A stretch of DNA of 20,853 bases from CAZBZG01 sp964496245. Lineage in GTDB: Bacteria; Planctomycetota; SZUA-567. The notes under the pieces are model-generated. The model made no database searches. It was not told where the DNA came from and saw only the letters and a program-made list of their open reading frames with translations. Shown here in pieces: positions 14,272 to 20,853 of this stretch. The stretch lies in contig CAZBZG010000051.1 in assembly GCA_964496245.1 (NCBI GenBank), positions 1 through 20,853 of the forward strand. Direction: 5' to 3'. A program made the position numbers and the translations under genes. Position 1 is the first letter of the stretch, and every line of letters begins with the position of its first letter.

Positions 14272-15732
14272 TCACTCGACCCGGTAGTTCGGCGCCTCGC
14301 GCGTGATGGTGATGTCGTGCGGGTGGCTCTCAGCCTGGCCTGCGGGCGAGATGCGGGCGAACTTGGCCTTATCGTGCAGCTGAGCGAGCGTGCTGGCGCC
14401 GCAGTAGCCCATGCCGCTGCGCAAGCCCCCCACCAGCTGGTAGACGAAGGGCTCGATCGGGCCCTTGCTCGGTACGCGTCCCTCGATCCCTTCGGGCACG
14501 AGTTTGCTTGTTTCCCGTTGTTCCTGCCGGTAGCGTTCGCCGGACCCGTCCACCATAGCCCCGAGCGACCCCATGCCGCGGTAGACCTTGAACAGACGCC
14601 CCTGGTGCAGGATCGTTTCGCCCGGCGCCTCCTCCGTACCGGCGAGCAGCCCCCCGAGCATGACGCATTGGGCGCCGGCCGCCATGGCCTTGGTGATGTC
14701 GCCCGACTGGCGGATGCCCCCGTCGGCGATCAGGGGCACGCCGGCCGGCCGGGTCGCCCTGGCGGTCGACGCGATCGCACTCATCTGGGGCACCCCCACG
14801 CCCGCGATCACCCGCGTGGTGCAGATCGAGCCGGGACCGATGCCGACCTTGATCCCGTCGGCGCCGGCCTCGATCAGATCCCGCGCGCCCTCTTCCGTGG
14901 CCACGTTGCCCGCCACCACGTCTGCACGGTCGCCGAGCGCCTGTTTGTAGCGCGTGACCGCATCGATCACGTTCCGGGAGTGCCCGTGGGCCGTGTCCAC
15001 CACGACCACATCGGCCCCGGCGTCCACGAGGAGCGCCACGCGTTCGTCGTCCTGCACGCCCACGGCAGCGCCCACCCGCAGGCGGCCGCGATCGTCCCGG
15101 GAAGCGTGGGGGTACTGGTCGAGGTTGTTGATGTCCTTGATCGTAATGAGTCCGGCCAGCCGGTTGCTCTTGTCGATCAGCAGGAGCTTCTCGACCTTGT
15201 TCTGATGGAGGATGTCACGGGCCGCCTCCAGAGACGTGTCGGGCGGGGCCGTGACGAGATCTCCCGCCGTCATGACCGTTTCGACGCGGACGCTCTCCTC
15301 CTCCTGAAACCGCAGGTCTCGCTTGGTCAGGATGCCGACGAGTTCCTTCCCTTTGTTGACGATCGGGATGCCGCTGACGTTGTGTCGGGTCATCAGGTCC
15401 CGCGCGTGGGCCACGGTGTTCTCGGGCCCCAGGGTCACGGGGTCCTGAATGATCCCGTTCTCGGACCGTTTGACGTGATCGACCTCCTGGGCCTGGACTT
15501 CGGGGGAGAGGTTCTTGTGAATGATGCCGATGCCCCCCTGTTCGGCGAGCGCGATGGCCAGCCGCGCCTCCGTGACCGTGTCCATGGCCGCACTGGACAA
15601 GGGGATGCGCAGGGGGATGTTCCGGGAGAAGTGTGTGGAGGTGTCGACCTCGGCGGGCACCACCTCGCTCCGCTGGGGGATCAGAAGCACATCGTCGAAC
15701 GTGATGCCTTCCATGTCCAGAAGCGAATCCAT
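14272..15732 (-). CDS. guaB: IMP dehydrogenase
   Basis: A 486-residue enzyme that oxidises IMP to XMP with NAD+, the committed step of guanine nucleotide synthesis. The TIM barrel carries the catalytic Cys304 in GPGSICTTR and the flap dyad Arg400-Tyr401 in GSGERYRQE. A two-CBS regulatory (Bateman) domain is inserted at about 95-205, a site for adenine/guanine nucleotide control in relatives. AGGAG lies 7 nt before ATG 15732. It is the first gene of the guaB-guaA unit and has its own strong promoter at 15788-15815 with an inverted repeat around the -10 box. Confidence 0.98.
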   Translation of the reverse strand: MDSLLDMEGITFDDVLLIPQRSEVVPAEVDTSTHFSRNIPLRIPLSSAAMDTVTEARLAIALAEQGGIGIIHKNLSPEVQAQEVDHVKRSENGIIQDPVTLGPENTVAHARDLMTRHNVSGIPIVNKGKELVGILTKRDLRFQEEESVRVETVMTAGDLVTAPPDTSLEAARDILHQNKVEKLLLIDKSNRLAGLITIKDINNLDQYPHASRDDRGRLRVGAAVGVQDDERVALLVDAGADVVVVDTAHGHSRNVIDAVTRYKQALGDRADVVAGNVATEEGARDLIEAGADGIKVGIGPGSICTTRVIAGVGVPQMSAIASTARATRPAGVPLIADGGIRQSGDITKAMAAGAQCVMLGGLLAGTEEAPGETILHQGRLFKVYRGMGSLGAMVDGSGERYRQEQRETSKLVPEGIEGRVPSKGPIEPFVYQLVGGLRSGMGYCGASTLAQLHDKAKFARISPAGQAESHPHDITITREAPNYRVE

Positions 15733-15766
15733 GGCCTATCTCCTGAGCTGCCCCCGGGGTTTGTGC

Positions 15767-15802
15767 CCGGATGCGAGAAAGCGAGACAGTATAGGCATCC
15801 GG
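15767..15802. promoter_or_regulatory. inverted repeat around the guaB -10 box, possible operator
   Basis: CCGGATGC (15767-15774) and GCATCCGG (15795-15802) are perfect 8-bp inverted arms with a 20-bp centre that contains the -10 box and predicted start. One arm lies upstream of the start, so the two arms cannot form a hairpin in this transcript. A dimeric repressor site is the simplest reading. Confidence 0.4.
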
Positions 15803-15815
15803 CCGGAGTTGTCAA
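15788..15815 (-). promoter_or_regulatory. sigma70 promoter of guaBA
   Basis: On the minus strand TTGACA (15815-15810, 6/6), a 16-nt spacer, TATACT (15793-15788, 5/6). The predicted start near 15781 gives a leader of about 50 nt before guaB. Confidence 0.8.
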
Positions 15816-15879
15816 CCCCGATCGAGGCCGGGGCGGGTCCAAAAACGCCCGGCGTGTCCGGCCCGTTGGTCAAAAGGTA

Positions 15880-15907
15880 TTGCAGCCGATGGCGATTCAC
15901 CTATGAT
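15880..15907 (+). promoter_or_regulatory. sigma70 promoter of the PpiD/SurA-like gene
   Basis: TTGCAG (15880-15885), a 16-nt spacer, TATGAT (15902-15907, 5/6). The predicted start near 15914 gives a leader of about 52 nt before GTG 15966. It rules out the ATG at 15903, which lies inside the -10 box. Confidence 0.6.
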
Positions 15908-15965
15908 GGGGGCCTGCGACACCCATCGGAAGGAGTACGCCTCTACGGAGAGGAAAGGAGGGCGT

Positions 15966-17840
15966 GTGCCGCTCAAACACTTTCGCAAGCGCAAACAGCT
16001 CATCTATTGGGTCACGGCCATCGTGGTGATTCCCGCGTTCGTCTTGGTGTTCGGCAGTACCGGGTACGTGCTGCGGGAGCAGCAGAGGCCGAATCCGGAG
16101 GTGGCCCGCATCGGCGAGGAATCGATTCCATGGGAAGACTTCTACGGGTTCCAGGCGCCAGGAGGCCACGGCCGGCTGCCGGCCGTGCTGGGCGGGCGGG
16201 GCCTGCGCTTCCATTATCCGCCCAACCGGGTCATGGCGATCCTGGCGCCCGACCTGCAGGCCGGAGATCCGGACCAGGCCGAGTTGGTCTACAATCGCGT
16301 GTGCACGGTGCTGGCGCTGGCGCTCCTGCGGGAGGCCGAGAAGGCCGGGGTCGATGTCAGCGAGACCGAGGTCAACCAGTTCGTGCACGAACGCCCCTAC
16401 TTCTTCGGGGTGCAGGAGGGCAAACCCTTTGAGGAGGCCTACAAGAAGTACCTCAAGCGCGTCGGTCTCACGAGCGACGAGTATCTGCGCGGCGCGCGCG
16501 AGTGGCTCATGATCGAGCGATACGTGCAGCTCACGGACCAGTCCCTCCCGGCCTCTCCTTCCGACGCCTATGTGCTCTATGCGCGCGAGAAGACGACCTG
16601 CACGTACAAGAAGCTGGTCGTGCGCGTCACGCAGGCGATGCGGGAAGAGGCCATGGACGAGATCTACGGCGTCACCGAGGAGAATCCGGAACCCGATCAG
16701 AAGCTGGTCAACGTGGCGGTCGAGAAGTTCCTGGCCAAACACCGCGACGACCGGCGTTTCTGGAGCAAGCCCAAGTGGCGGTTCGAGTGGGTGCTGGCGC
16801 CGTTCGACGCGCTGCCGGTGAGTCTCGACCGCGGCGACGTCGAAGCATTCTTCCAGGCGCACAAAGACGAATACGAGGACAAGACCCTGGAAGACGGAAG
16901 CGTGTTCGAAGAGGTTCAGAAGCGCGCCAAGCGCGAGAAGCAGCGGGCCATAGCCGCGCGCACGCTCGGGGAGGAATTGGCCACCGAGGTGCGTGACGCC
17001 ATGAAGCGGGACGAGAAGCTAGCGTTGAGCGATATTCAGAAGAGGCTGGGAGATCGCCGCGGCGTGGAGACGGGCGTGTCGCACCCCGAGAAGCTGCTGG
17101 CGACCGACGAACTCAAGCTCATGGAGGCCGAGGCGATCGGCGCGTCGCAGGAATTGACCGGCTTCCTGGAGGACCTGGACGCCATGGGCGATTCGGAAGA
17201 TCGGGGCGAGCGCATCGCCCGCCTCCAAAGGCATTTCGACACGCGGAAGGAGCCCTTCGCGTGCGAGCGGGGGCTCTTCCGTATCCGCTTGCTCGAGTAC
17301 CGGCCGAGCGAATCGCGTTCGCTCAAGGATGAAGACGGCAACATCGATGCCCAGCTGCGCGTGCTGGTGGTCGACGCGTTGCAGCAGGAGAAGGCTGCGG
17401 CCGCCGCCCGGGATCTGGCCGAGACGTATGCCGACAAGATCCGCAAGGGTGAGATCGAGGATTTCGAGACCCTCGAGACCGGGTCCAAAGAGTACCAGGA
17501 ACTCCGGCCCCAGCTGCGCGAAGCGGCTCTGGGGGAGCCCGAGATCTTTCCCCTCTACGGGGACGAAGAAGTCACCGGCTACGAGATTCTCATGCTCACG
17601 GACCGGTCCATCCCGTCGCGGAAATCATTCGCGGATCTCCCTGCCGACGACCGCCAGCGGTATCTCCGCCAGGCCACGTCCCTCTGGCAGGGCAACATCC
17701 TGCCGTTCCATCCCTACCTGCGGGCGGCCGTGATCTGGCCCGGGCCCGTGCTGCGGCAGTGGATGGTTCAATCGGTCGAGAGCGGTTACATCCAGCTCCG
17801 CTTCCCCAAGGCCGAAAGCGACGAGGAGGAGGGCGCGTAG
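15966..17840 (+). CDS. PpiD/SurA-like membrane-anchored periplasmic chaperone
   Basis: A 624-residue protein with a short basic N-terminus (KHFRKRKQ), one membrane helix at about 12-35, and a large soluble part expected in the periplasm. The stretch VARIGEESIPWEDFYGF (about 47-62) and the helical region to about 190 match the SurA_N-type chaperone fold of PpiD and SurA. A PpiD-like helical region with DVEAFFQAHKDEYED follows at 291-305, ahead of long charged helices. I see no clear parvulin catalytic motif, so isomerase activity is doubtful. Such proteins help fold exported proteins. GTG 15966 is chosen because AGGAGG (15956-15961) lies 4 nt upstream and the promoter at 15880-15907 excludes the earlier ATG. 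It is divergent from guaBA. Confidence 0.75.
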   Translation: MPLKHFRKRKQLIYWVTAIVVIPAFVLVFGSTGYVLREQQRPNPEVARIGEESIPWEDFYGFQAPGGHGRLPAVLGGRGLRFHYPPNRVMAILAPDLQAGDPDQAELVYNRVCTVLALALLREAEKAGVDVSETEVNQFVHERPYFFGVQEGKPFEEAYKKYLKRVGLTSDEYLRGAREWLMIERYVQLTDQSLPASPSDAYVLYAREKTTCTYKKLVVRVTQAMREEAMDEIYGVTEENPEPDQKLVNVAVEKFLAKHRDDRRFWSKPKWRFEWVLAPFDALPVSLDRGDVEAFFQAHKDEYEDKTLEDGSVFEEVQKRAKREKQRAIAARTLGEELATEVRDAMKRDEKLALSDIQKRLGDRRGVETGVSHPEKLLATDELKLMEAEAIGASQELTGFLEDLDAMGDSEDRGERIARLQRHFDTRKEPFACERGLFRIRLLEYRPSESRSLKDEDGNIDAQLRVLVVDALQQEKAAAAARDLAETYADKIRKGEIEDFETLETGSKEYQELRPQLREAALGEPEIFPLYGDEEVTGYEILMLTDRSIPSRKSFADLPADDRQRYLRQATSLWQGNILPFHPYLRAAVIWPGPVLRQWMVQSVESGYIQLRFPKAESDEEEGA

Positions 17841-18033
17841 CTCTGCCGCGCTGCTTTCGGGGTCGGGATCGCCATCGGCATCGGTATCGAGTGGGGGGCT
17901 ATGTCCGCCCCCAAGGGGATGGCTTCCGAACGCGTGGCGCGTGTTCGCAGGCCCGCCCGAGGATGGGCATGGCACCCGGCACCCGGTCACCGAGTCCGGA
18001 GCGATGTCCACCCCCACGTGGACATGTTGCGGG
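17841..18033. repeat. intergenic stretch with hexamer repeat and two hairpins
   Basis: Between convergent genes. It holds a degenerate ATCGNN hexamer in four copies (17868-17891), a TGGGGG/CCCCCA hairpin (17892-17913), and a perfect 8-bp hairpin ATGTCCAC/GTGGACAT with a 6-nt loop (18004-18025), which lies 8 nt past the minus-strand gene's stop. ATGTCC-R-CCCCCA occurs in both hairpin regions (17901-17913 and 18004-18016). No T-tracts follow. Confidence 0.45.
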
Positions 18034-19728
18034 CTACCGATAGACCATGCTGTCGGTGGGGCAGAAGTCGTCGGTGAGGAGCGGCGCGTCCGCGAGATCG
18101 GGCGGGGTCACCATTGCGTCGGCCACGATCCGGTCGAGCCCGGGCTGCTGGAACCAGTCTGCGCTCAGGCGGATGTGGCGCCTGCGAATCTCGGCCGACC
18201 CGAGCGGTTCGCCGCTGGTGGTGGCGACGAGCGCGATGTTTTCGCCGACCACGCCCCGGCGGTGACGGGGGAACGCATAGATGTGCCCCCTCTGGCCGAA
18301 TACGGCTTGCATGGTTTTGTAAGCCGCGCGGAAGAGCTGGCCCTCCTCGCCTTCCAGGGCGCTGATCACGTTGGCCACCACCACGCCGCCGGGCGTGAGA
18401 TGGCCCTGGACCTCCTCGAAGAACTCCCGGGTGATGAGGTGGCGCGGGATGCGTCCGCCCGAGGTGTAGGCGTCGAGCACGATGTAGTCCCAGGTCTCCC
18501 GGGACCGGTGGATGAAGAGCCGGCCGTCCTCCGCGTGGGAATGGACGATGTCGGGCTTCCAGGGATAGCGGAAGTACTTGCGCGCCAGCTCGAAGATCAG
18601 CGGATCGATGTCCACCACGTCCACGCGCTCGATGGTTGCGGCGTAGTCGTGGGCAAAGGCCTGCGGCCCGATGCCGCCGCCGCAGCCGATGATCAGCACC
18701 CGCCGTGGCATCTGCTGGGTGAAGAGCACGCCCAGGTGAAGCAGGCGCGTGTAGCCGCACGCCGTGCGGGCGCGGGCGTCGGGGTCGTCCAGCGAAACGC
18801 TCGCGCCGCTCTCGGTCTGGTTGTTGAATAGCATGTAGTAGACGGCCCGGCCGGGCGCGACTTCGCGAAGCGTGGCGTGGTTGTAGTAGCTGCGGATTAC
18901 GGAGACGTGATGGTAGGACGATTCGCGCGTCAGGATGTGCTCGTCCGCCAGCCCGCCGTGCGCGGCCCGGTCTCCCTCGACCGCCGGGTGGAGCAGGGCG
19001 TCGCGGTGGGACGCGGCTTCGGCGTGGTCGAGTCCGAACCAGGCGGGAATCATCAAGAGGAGCCCGGCCCCCGCGCCCAGGCCGCCCGGCCCGCGCAAAC
19101 GGTCGAGGAAGCAGAGCACGCTGATGGCCACGAGCACCGCGCCGATGCTCCAGACAATGGCCCGCGAGCCCATCCACTCGACCAGCACGAACGAGACCAG
19201 GAAGGTTCCCAGGAGCGATCCAAAGGTGCTGCACGCGTAGAGCGAACCGGCCACGCTGCCCAGCCCGGTGATGCGCCGGGCCGCGAGCCGCACGGCAAAG
19301 GGGCTTACCATGCCCAGGCAGATGCTCGGCAGGGCGTAGAGGGTGAGACTGCCCAGCAGCGCGCGCACACGGGGGTCGAGCCCTTCGACATTGCTCAGCG
19401 CGCGGCAGAGCGGGGCGGACAGGAGTGGGATGGCGAAGCTCAGCACCGCAGCCAGCAGGACGATGCCGCCCAGGAGCTCGATCCGGGGCAGGCGGTCGGC
19501 CAGGTGTCCGCCCAGCCAGTAGCCGAGCGACAGGGACCCCAGGAAGATCCCGATGATGGAGCCCCACACGTAGATGGTGCTTCCGAAGTACGGCTCGAGC
19601 AGCCGGACCCCGGCCATTTCGAGTCCCATGAGCCCGCCGCCGCAGACGAGCGCCACGATCTTGAGCCGCAGAGCGAGGCGGTCGGCTGCGGCCTGGGGCG
19701 TTTCGGGAACGATCTCGTTGCTCTTCAC
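18034..19728 (-). CDS. membrane protein fused to a spermidine-synthase-like domain
   Basis: A 564-residue protein in two halves. Residues about 20-235 hold some seven membrane segments, with the MGLEMAGVRLLEPYFGS signature of fused MFS/spermidine-synthase proteins. Residues about 265-540 form a SAM-binding Rossmann domain: motif I VLIIGCGGG (344-352), acidic VDIDP (371-375), AEDGR (399-403), and LDAYTSGGRIPRHL (418-431) at the position of the aminopropyltransferase active site. Spermidine synthase activity is not assured; these fusions are mostly uncharacterised and lack the canonical catalytic D-x-x-D pattern. GTG 19728 is chosen for AGGAG at 7 nt; longer starts at 19788 or at an intervening GTG are possible. 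The C-terminal domain should face the cytoplasm. Confidence 0.8.
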   Translation of the reverse strand: MKSNEIVPETPQAAADRLALRLKIVALVCGGGLMGLEMAGVRLLEPYFGSTIYVWGSIIGIFLGSLSLGYWLGGHLADRLPRIELLGGIVLLAAVLSFAIPLLSAPLCRALSNVEGLDPRVRALLGSLTLYALPSICLGMVSPFAVRLAARRITGLGSVAGSLYACSTFGSLLGTFLVSFVLVEWMGSRAIVWSIGAVLVAISVLCFLDRLRGPGGLGAGAGLLLMIPAWFGLDHAEAASHRDALLHPAVEGDRAAHGGLADEHILTRESSYHHVSVIRSYYNHATLREVAPGRAVYYMLFNNQTESGASVSLDDPDARARTACGYTRLLHLGVLFTQQMPRRVLIIGCGGGIGPQAFAHDYAATIERVDVVDIDPLIFELARKYFRYPWKPDIVHSHAEDGRLFIHRSRETWDYIVLDAYTSGGRIPRHLITREFFEEVQGHLTPGGVVVANVISALEGEEGQLFRAAYKTMQAVFGQRGHIYAFPRHRRGVVGENIALVATTSGEPLGSAEIRRRHIRLSADWFQQPGLDRIVADAMVTPPDLADAPLLTDDFCPTDSMVYR

Positions 19729-19835
19729 GTGCGGTCTCCTCTTCCGCTTCACATCCGCCGTTCGGCCGCCGGTCGGGGCAGGCCGCAAGCGGCGGGCGGG
19801 ACTGTCCTCGATCCGCTTTCGCGCATCTTCTCCGG

Positions 19836-19863
19836 ATTATAGGGTTGGAGGCGAGCAGGGCAA
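19836..19863 (-). promoter_or_regulatory. sigma70 promoter of the membrane/spermidine-synthase-like gene
   Basis: On the minus strand TTGCCC (19863-19858, 4/6), a 16-nt spacer, TATAAT (19841-19836, 6/6). The predicted start near 19829 gives a leader of about 100 nt. Confidence 0.65.
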
Positions 19864-19999
19864 GCGTGGCTTTGCAGGCCTATGGGACTCCAGACGGCCG
19901 GCCTGCAGCCGGTCGCTCTCGCTCGCAGCGGTCTCGCGCCGGTGCCAGACCGGTGCGGGAAGGGCGGCCGTTCCGGTTCTGCGCGGCCGATCCAGGCCG

Positions 20000-20029
20000 C
20001 CTCCCGTGCCGGCGCGGCTGCACGGGAGG
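20000..20029. repeat. perfect 10-bp inverted repeat
   Basis: CCTCCCGTGC (20000-20009) and GCACGGGAGG (20020-20029) are separated by 10 nt. A second hairpin, GCGGCC-GATCCA-GGCCGC, abuts it at 19983-20000. No T-tract follows on either strand, so it does not look like an intrinsic terminator. It ends 25 nt before the -35 box of the ankyrin gene. Confidence 0.55.
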
Positions 20030-20054
20030 GCGTGCGGGGCAAGGCATCTTCCTG

Positions 20055-20082
20055 TTGACAGACCGGGCCGTTTTCGCATGAT
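20055..20082 (+). promoter_or_regulatory. promoter of the ankyrin-repeat gene
   Basis: TTGACA (20055-20060, 6/6), a 16-nt spacer, CATGAT (20077-20082, 4/6). The predicted start near 20089 gives a leader of about 56 nt. Confidence 0.5.
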
Positions 20083-20144
20083 AGAGGCTAGGGTGCGGGT
20101 GTCGGCGCCTGCTTAGAAACGGCCATACACTTTTGGAGCCAGAC

Positions 20145-20853
20145 ATGTTGTTTCGCTTCCTTGCCCTGTTGCTCGTGGGGGTGTGCGCCACGGAGGCACG
20201 CGCTGCCGACATCTTCGATGCCGTGGAGGAGGGCGACCTGGACGAGGTCCAGTCCATCCTGCAGGACGACCCGGGGCAGGCGCGCACCAGGGGGAAGGGT
20301 GGCTGGCAGCCGATTCACTCGGCCGCGGCCTGCGGAGAGACCGCCATCCTCAAGCGCCTCTTGCGGCACGGGGCTGAGGCAAATGCCAGGACGAAGCGCA
20401 ATGTGACGCCGCTTCATCTGGCCGCCTACCGCAACGTGGATTGTCTCGACACCGAGCGCAAGCGCGCGGTAGCGGAACTGCTGATCGAGCACGGTGCTGA
20501 CCTGCATGCGGTCAGTCACGAACGCGAACGGTACGGCGGCACCCCTCGGCACATGGCAGCCGGGTACGGCAACAACGCCGTGGTCGAGCTTCTGCTCGAG
20601 AAGGGCGTGTCCGTGGATGAACGGTCCGAAGGGCGGGCTACGCCCCTGGCCTGGGCCTGCTACAACGATCGCCGGAGCACGGTCGCGCTGCTCATCGCCA
20701 AGGGGACGGATGTGAATGCAGCCGACCGGGGAGGCCGAACCCCGCTCACACAGTCCGTCCGGTTCGGCCGGGTCGAGGTCGCGGACGCCCTGCTCGCGGC
20801 CGGCGCGGATCGCGACGTGACCACCCTGGACGGCCACACCCTGGCGCACTACG
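20145..20853 (+). CDS. exported ankyrin-repeat protein, 3' end beyond the window
   Basis: An open frame of 236 codons that runs off the window edge. The start has GGAG (20135-20138) 6 nt upstream of ATG. Residues 1-20 form a signal peptide (MLFRFLALLLVGVCA, then TEARA) with a likely cut after ARA, so the product is exported. From residue 21 on it is made of about six ankyrin repeats, recognisable by QPIHSAAACGE, TPLHLAAYRN, TPRHMAAGYGN, TPLAWACYND, TPLTQSVRFG and the A/LLxxGAD ends. The segment between repeats two and three carries a short insertion (NVDCLDTERKR). Ankyrin repeats bind other proteins; no enzymatic domain is seen in the visible part. What follows the repeats is unknown. Confidence 0.9.
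   Translation, partial: MLFRFLALLLVGVCATEARAADIFDAVEEGDLDEVQSILQDDPGQARTRGKGGWQPIHSAAACGETAILKRLLRHGAEANARTKRNVTPLHLAAYRNVDCLDTERKRAVAELLIEHGADLHAVSHERERYGGTPRHMAAGYGNNAVVELLLEKGVSVDERSEGRATPLAWACYNDRRSTVALLIAKGTDVNAADRGGRTPLTQSVRFGRVEVADALLAAGADRDVTTLDGHTLAHY

Larger units (their letters stand above)
19729..20144. other. 416-bp divergent intergenic region
   Basis: It contains the promoters of the two flanking genes and, between them, about 190 bp (19864-20054) with no convincing gene. That stretch is very GC-rich and able to fold: GCGGCC/GGCCGC at 19983-20000 and a perfect 10-bp hairpin at 20000-20029. Short frames here look like chance. The leader of the minus gene (19729-19829) carries a small GCCGC-TT-GCGGC hairpin. 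Confidence 0.55.

Noticed and set aside
12784..15906. Long plus-strand open frames opposite guaA and guaB
   Set aside because: guaA and guaB are complete and unmistakable on the minus strand; the plus frames are compositional shadows.
15903..15965. ATG 15903 as the start of the PpiD/SurA-like gene
   Set aside because: It lies inside the predicted -10 box and lacks a ribosome site, while GTG 15966 has AGGAGG just upstream.
19968..19988. TTCCGGTTC as a tRNA T-arm
   Set aside because: No acceptor pairing, D-arm or anticodon arm could be built around it.
1..20853. CRISPR array, insertion sequence, phage or toxin-antitoxin system
   Set aside because: No regularly spaced direct repeats, no transposase or integrase motifs, no terminal inverted repeats with target duplications, and no toxin-antitoxin gene pair were seen.

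Overview
The window is a GC-rich (roughly two-thirds G+C by eye), gene-dense bacterial chromosome segment of mostly housekeeping genes. No phage, IS element, CRISPR array, rRNA or tRNA was seen. The gene style points to a Gram-negative of the PVC superphylum (Kiritimatiellota, Lentisphaerota or Planctomycetota): a membrane-anchored Ser/Thr kinase with a type-II-secretion-like N-terminal module, an AsmA-like envelope protein, a PpiD/SurA-like chaperone, a Gfo/Idh/MocA oxidoreductase and a GH95-type glycosidase. This assignment is inference; there is no marker gene that settles it.

Layout. Positions 1-1155: a minus-strand Gfo/Idh/MocA oxidoreductase with an unusual start. Positions 1156-1531: a non-coding or weakly coding gap with back-to-back promoter-like sites and a doubtful 55-codon ORF. 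Positions 1532-6164: a tight plus-strand run of site-2 protease, scpA, AsmA-like protein and a second site-2 protease, joined by 9-nt gaps or stop/start overlaps. Positions 6196-6381: a small basic minus-strand protein with a leaderless-looking promoter. Positions 6476-7792: a kinase on plus. Positions 7853-10667: thpR followed by a GH95-like glycosidase, both on minus. Positions 10778-12629: short argA and argH on plus, diverging from thpR through a promoter whose two -10 boxes overlap. Positions 12667-15732: guaB then guaA on minus, the full route from IMP to GMP. Positions 15966-17840: a PpiD/SurA-like chaperone on plus. Positions 18034-19728: a membrane protein fused to a spermidine-synthase-like methyltransferase fold, on minus. 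Positions 20145-20853: an exported ankyrin-repeat protein, cut by the window edge.

Functional links. guaBA and argA-argH are real pathway pairs. The two M50 proteases, the AsmA-like protein and the PpiD-like chaperone all act at or beyond the inner membrane. The remaining neighbours have no obvious shared pathway. I see no convincing new multi-gene system. The most useful unusual signals are regulatory: the shared-box bidirectional promoter near 10703-10752, the inverted repeat around the guaB -10 box, the structured stretch at 19983-20029, and the non-canonical ATA start candidate at 1155.
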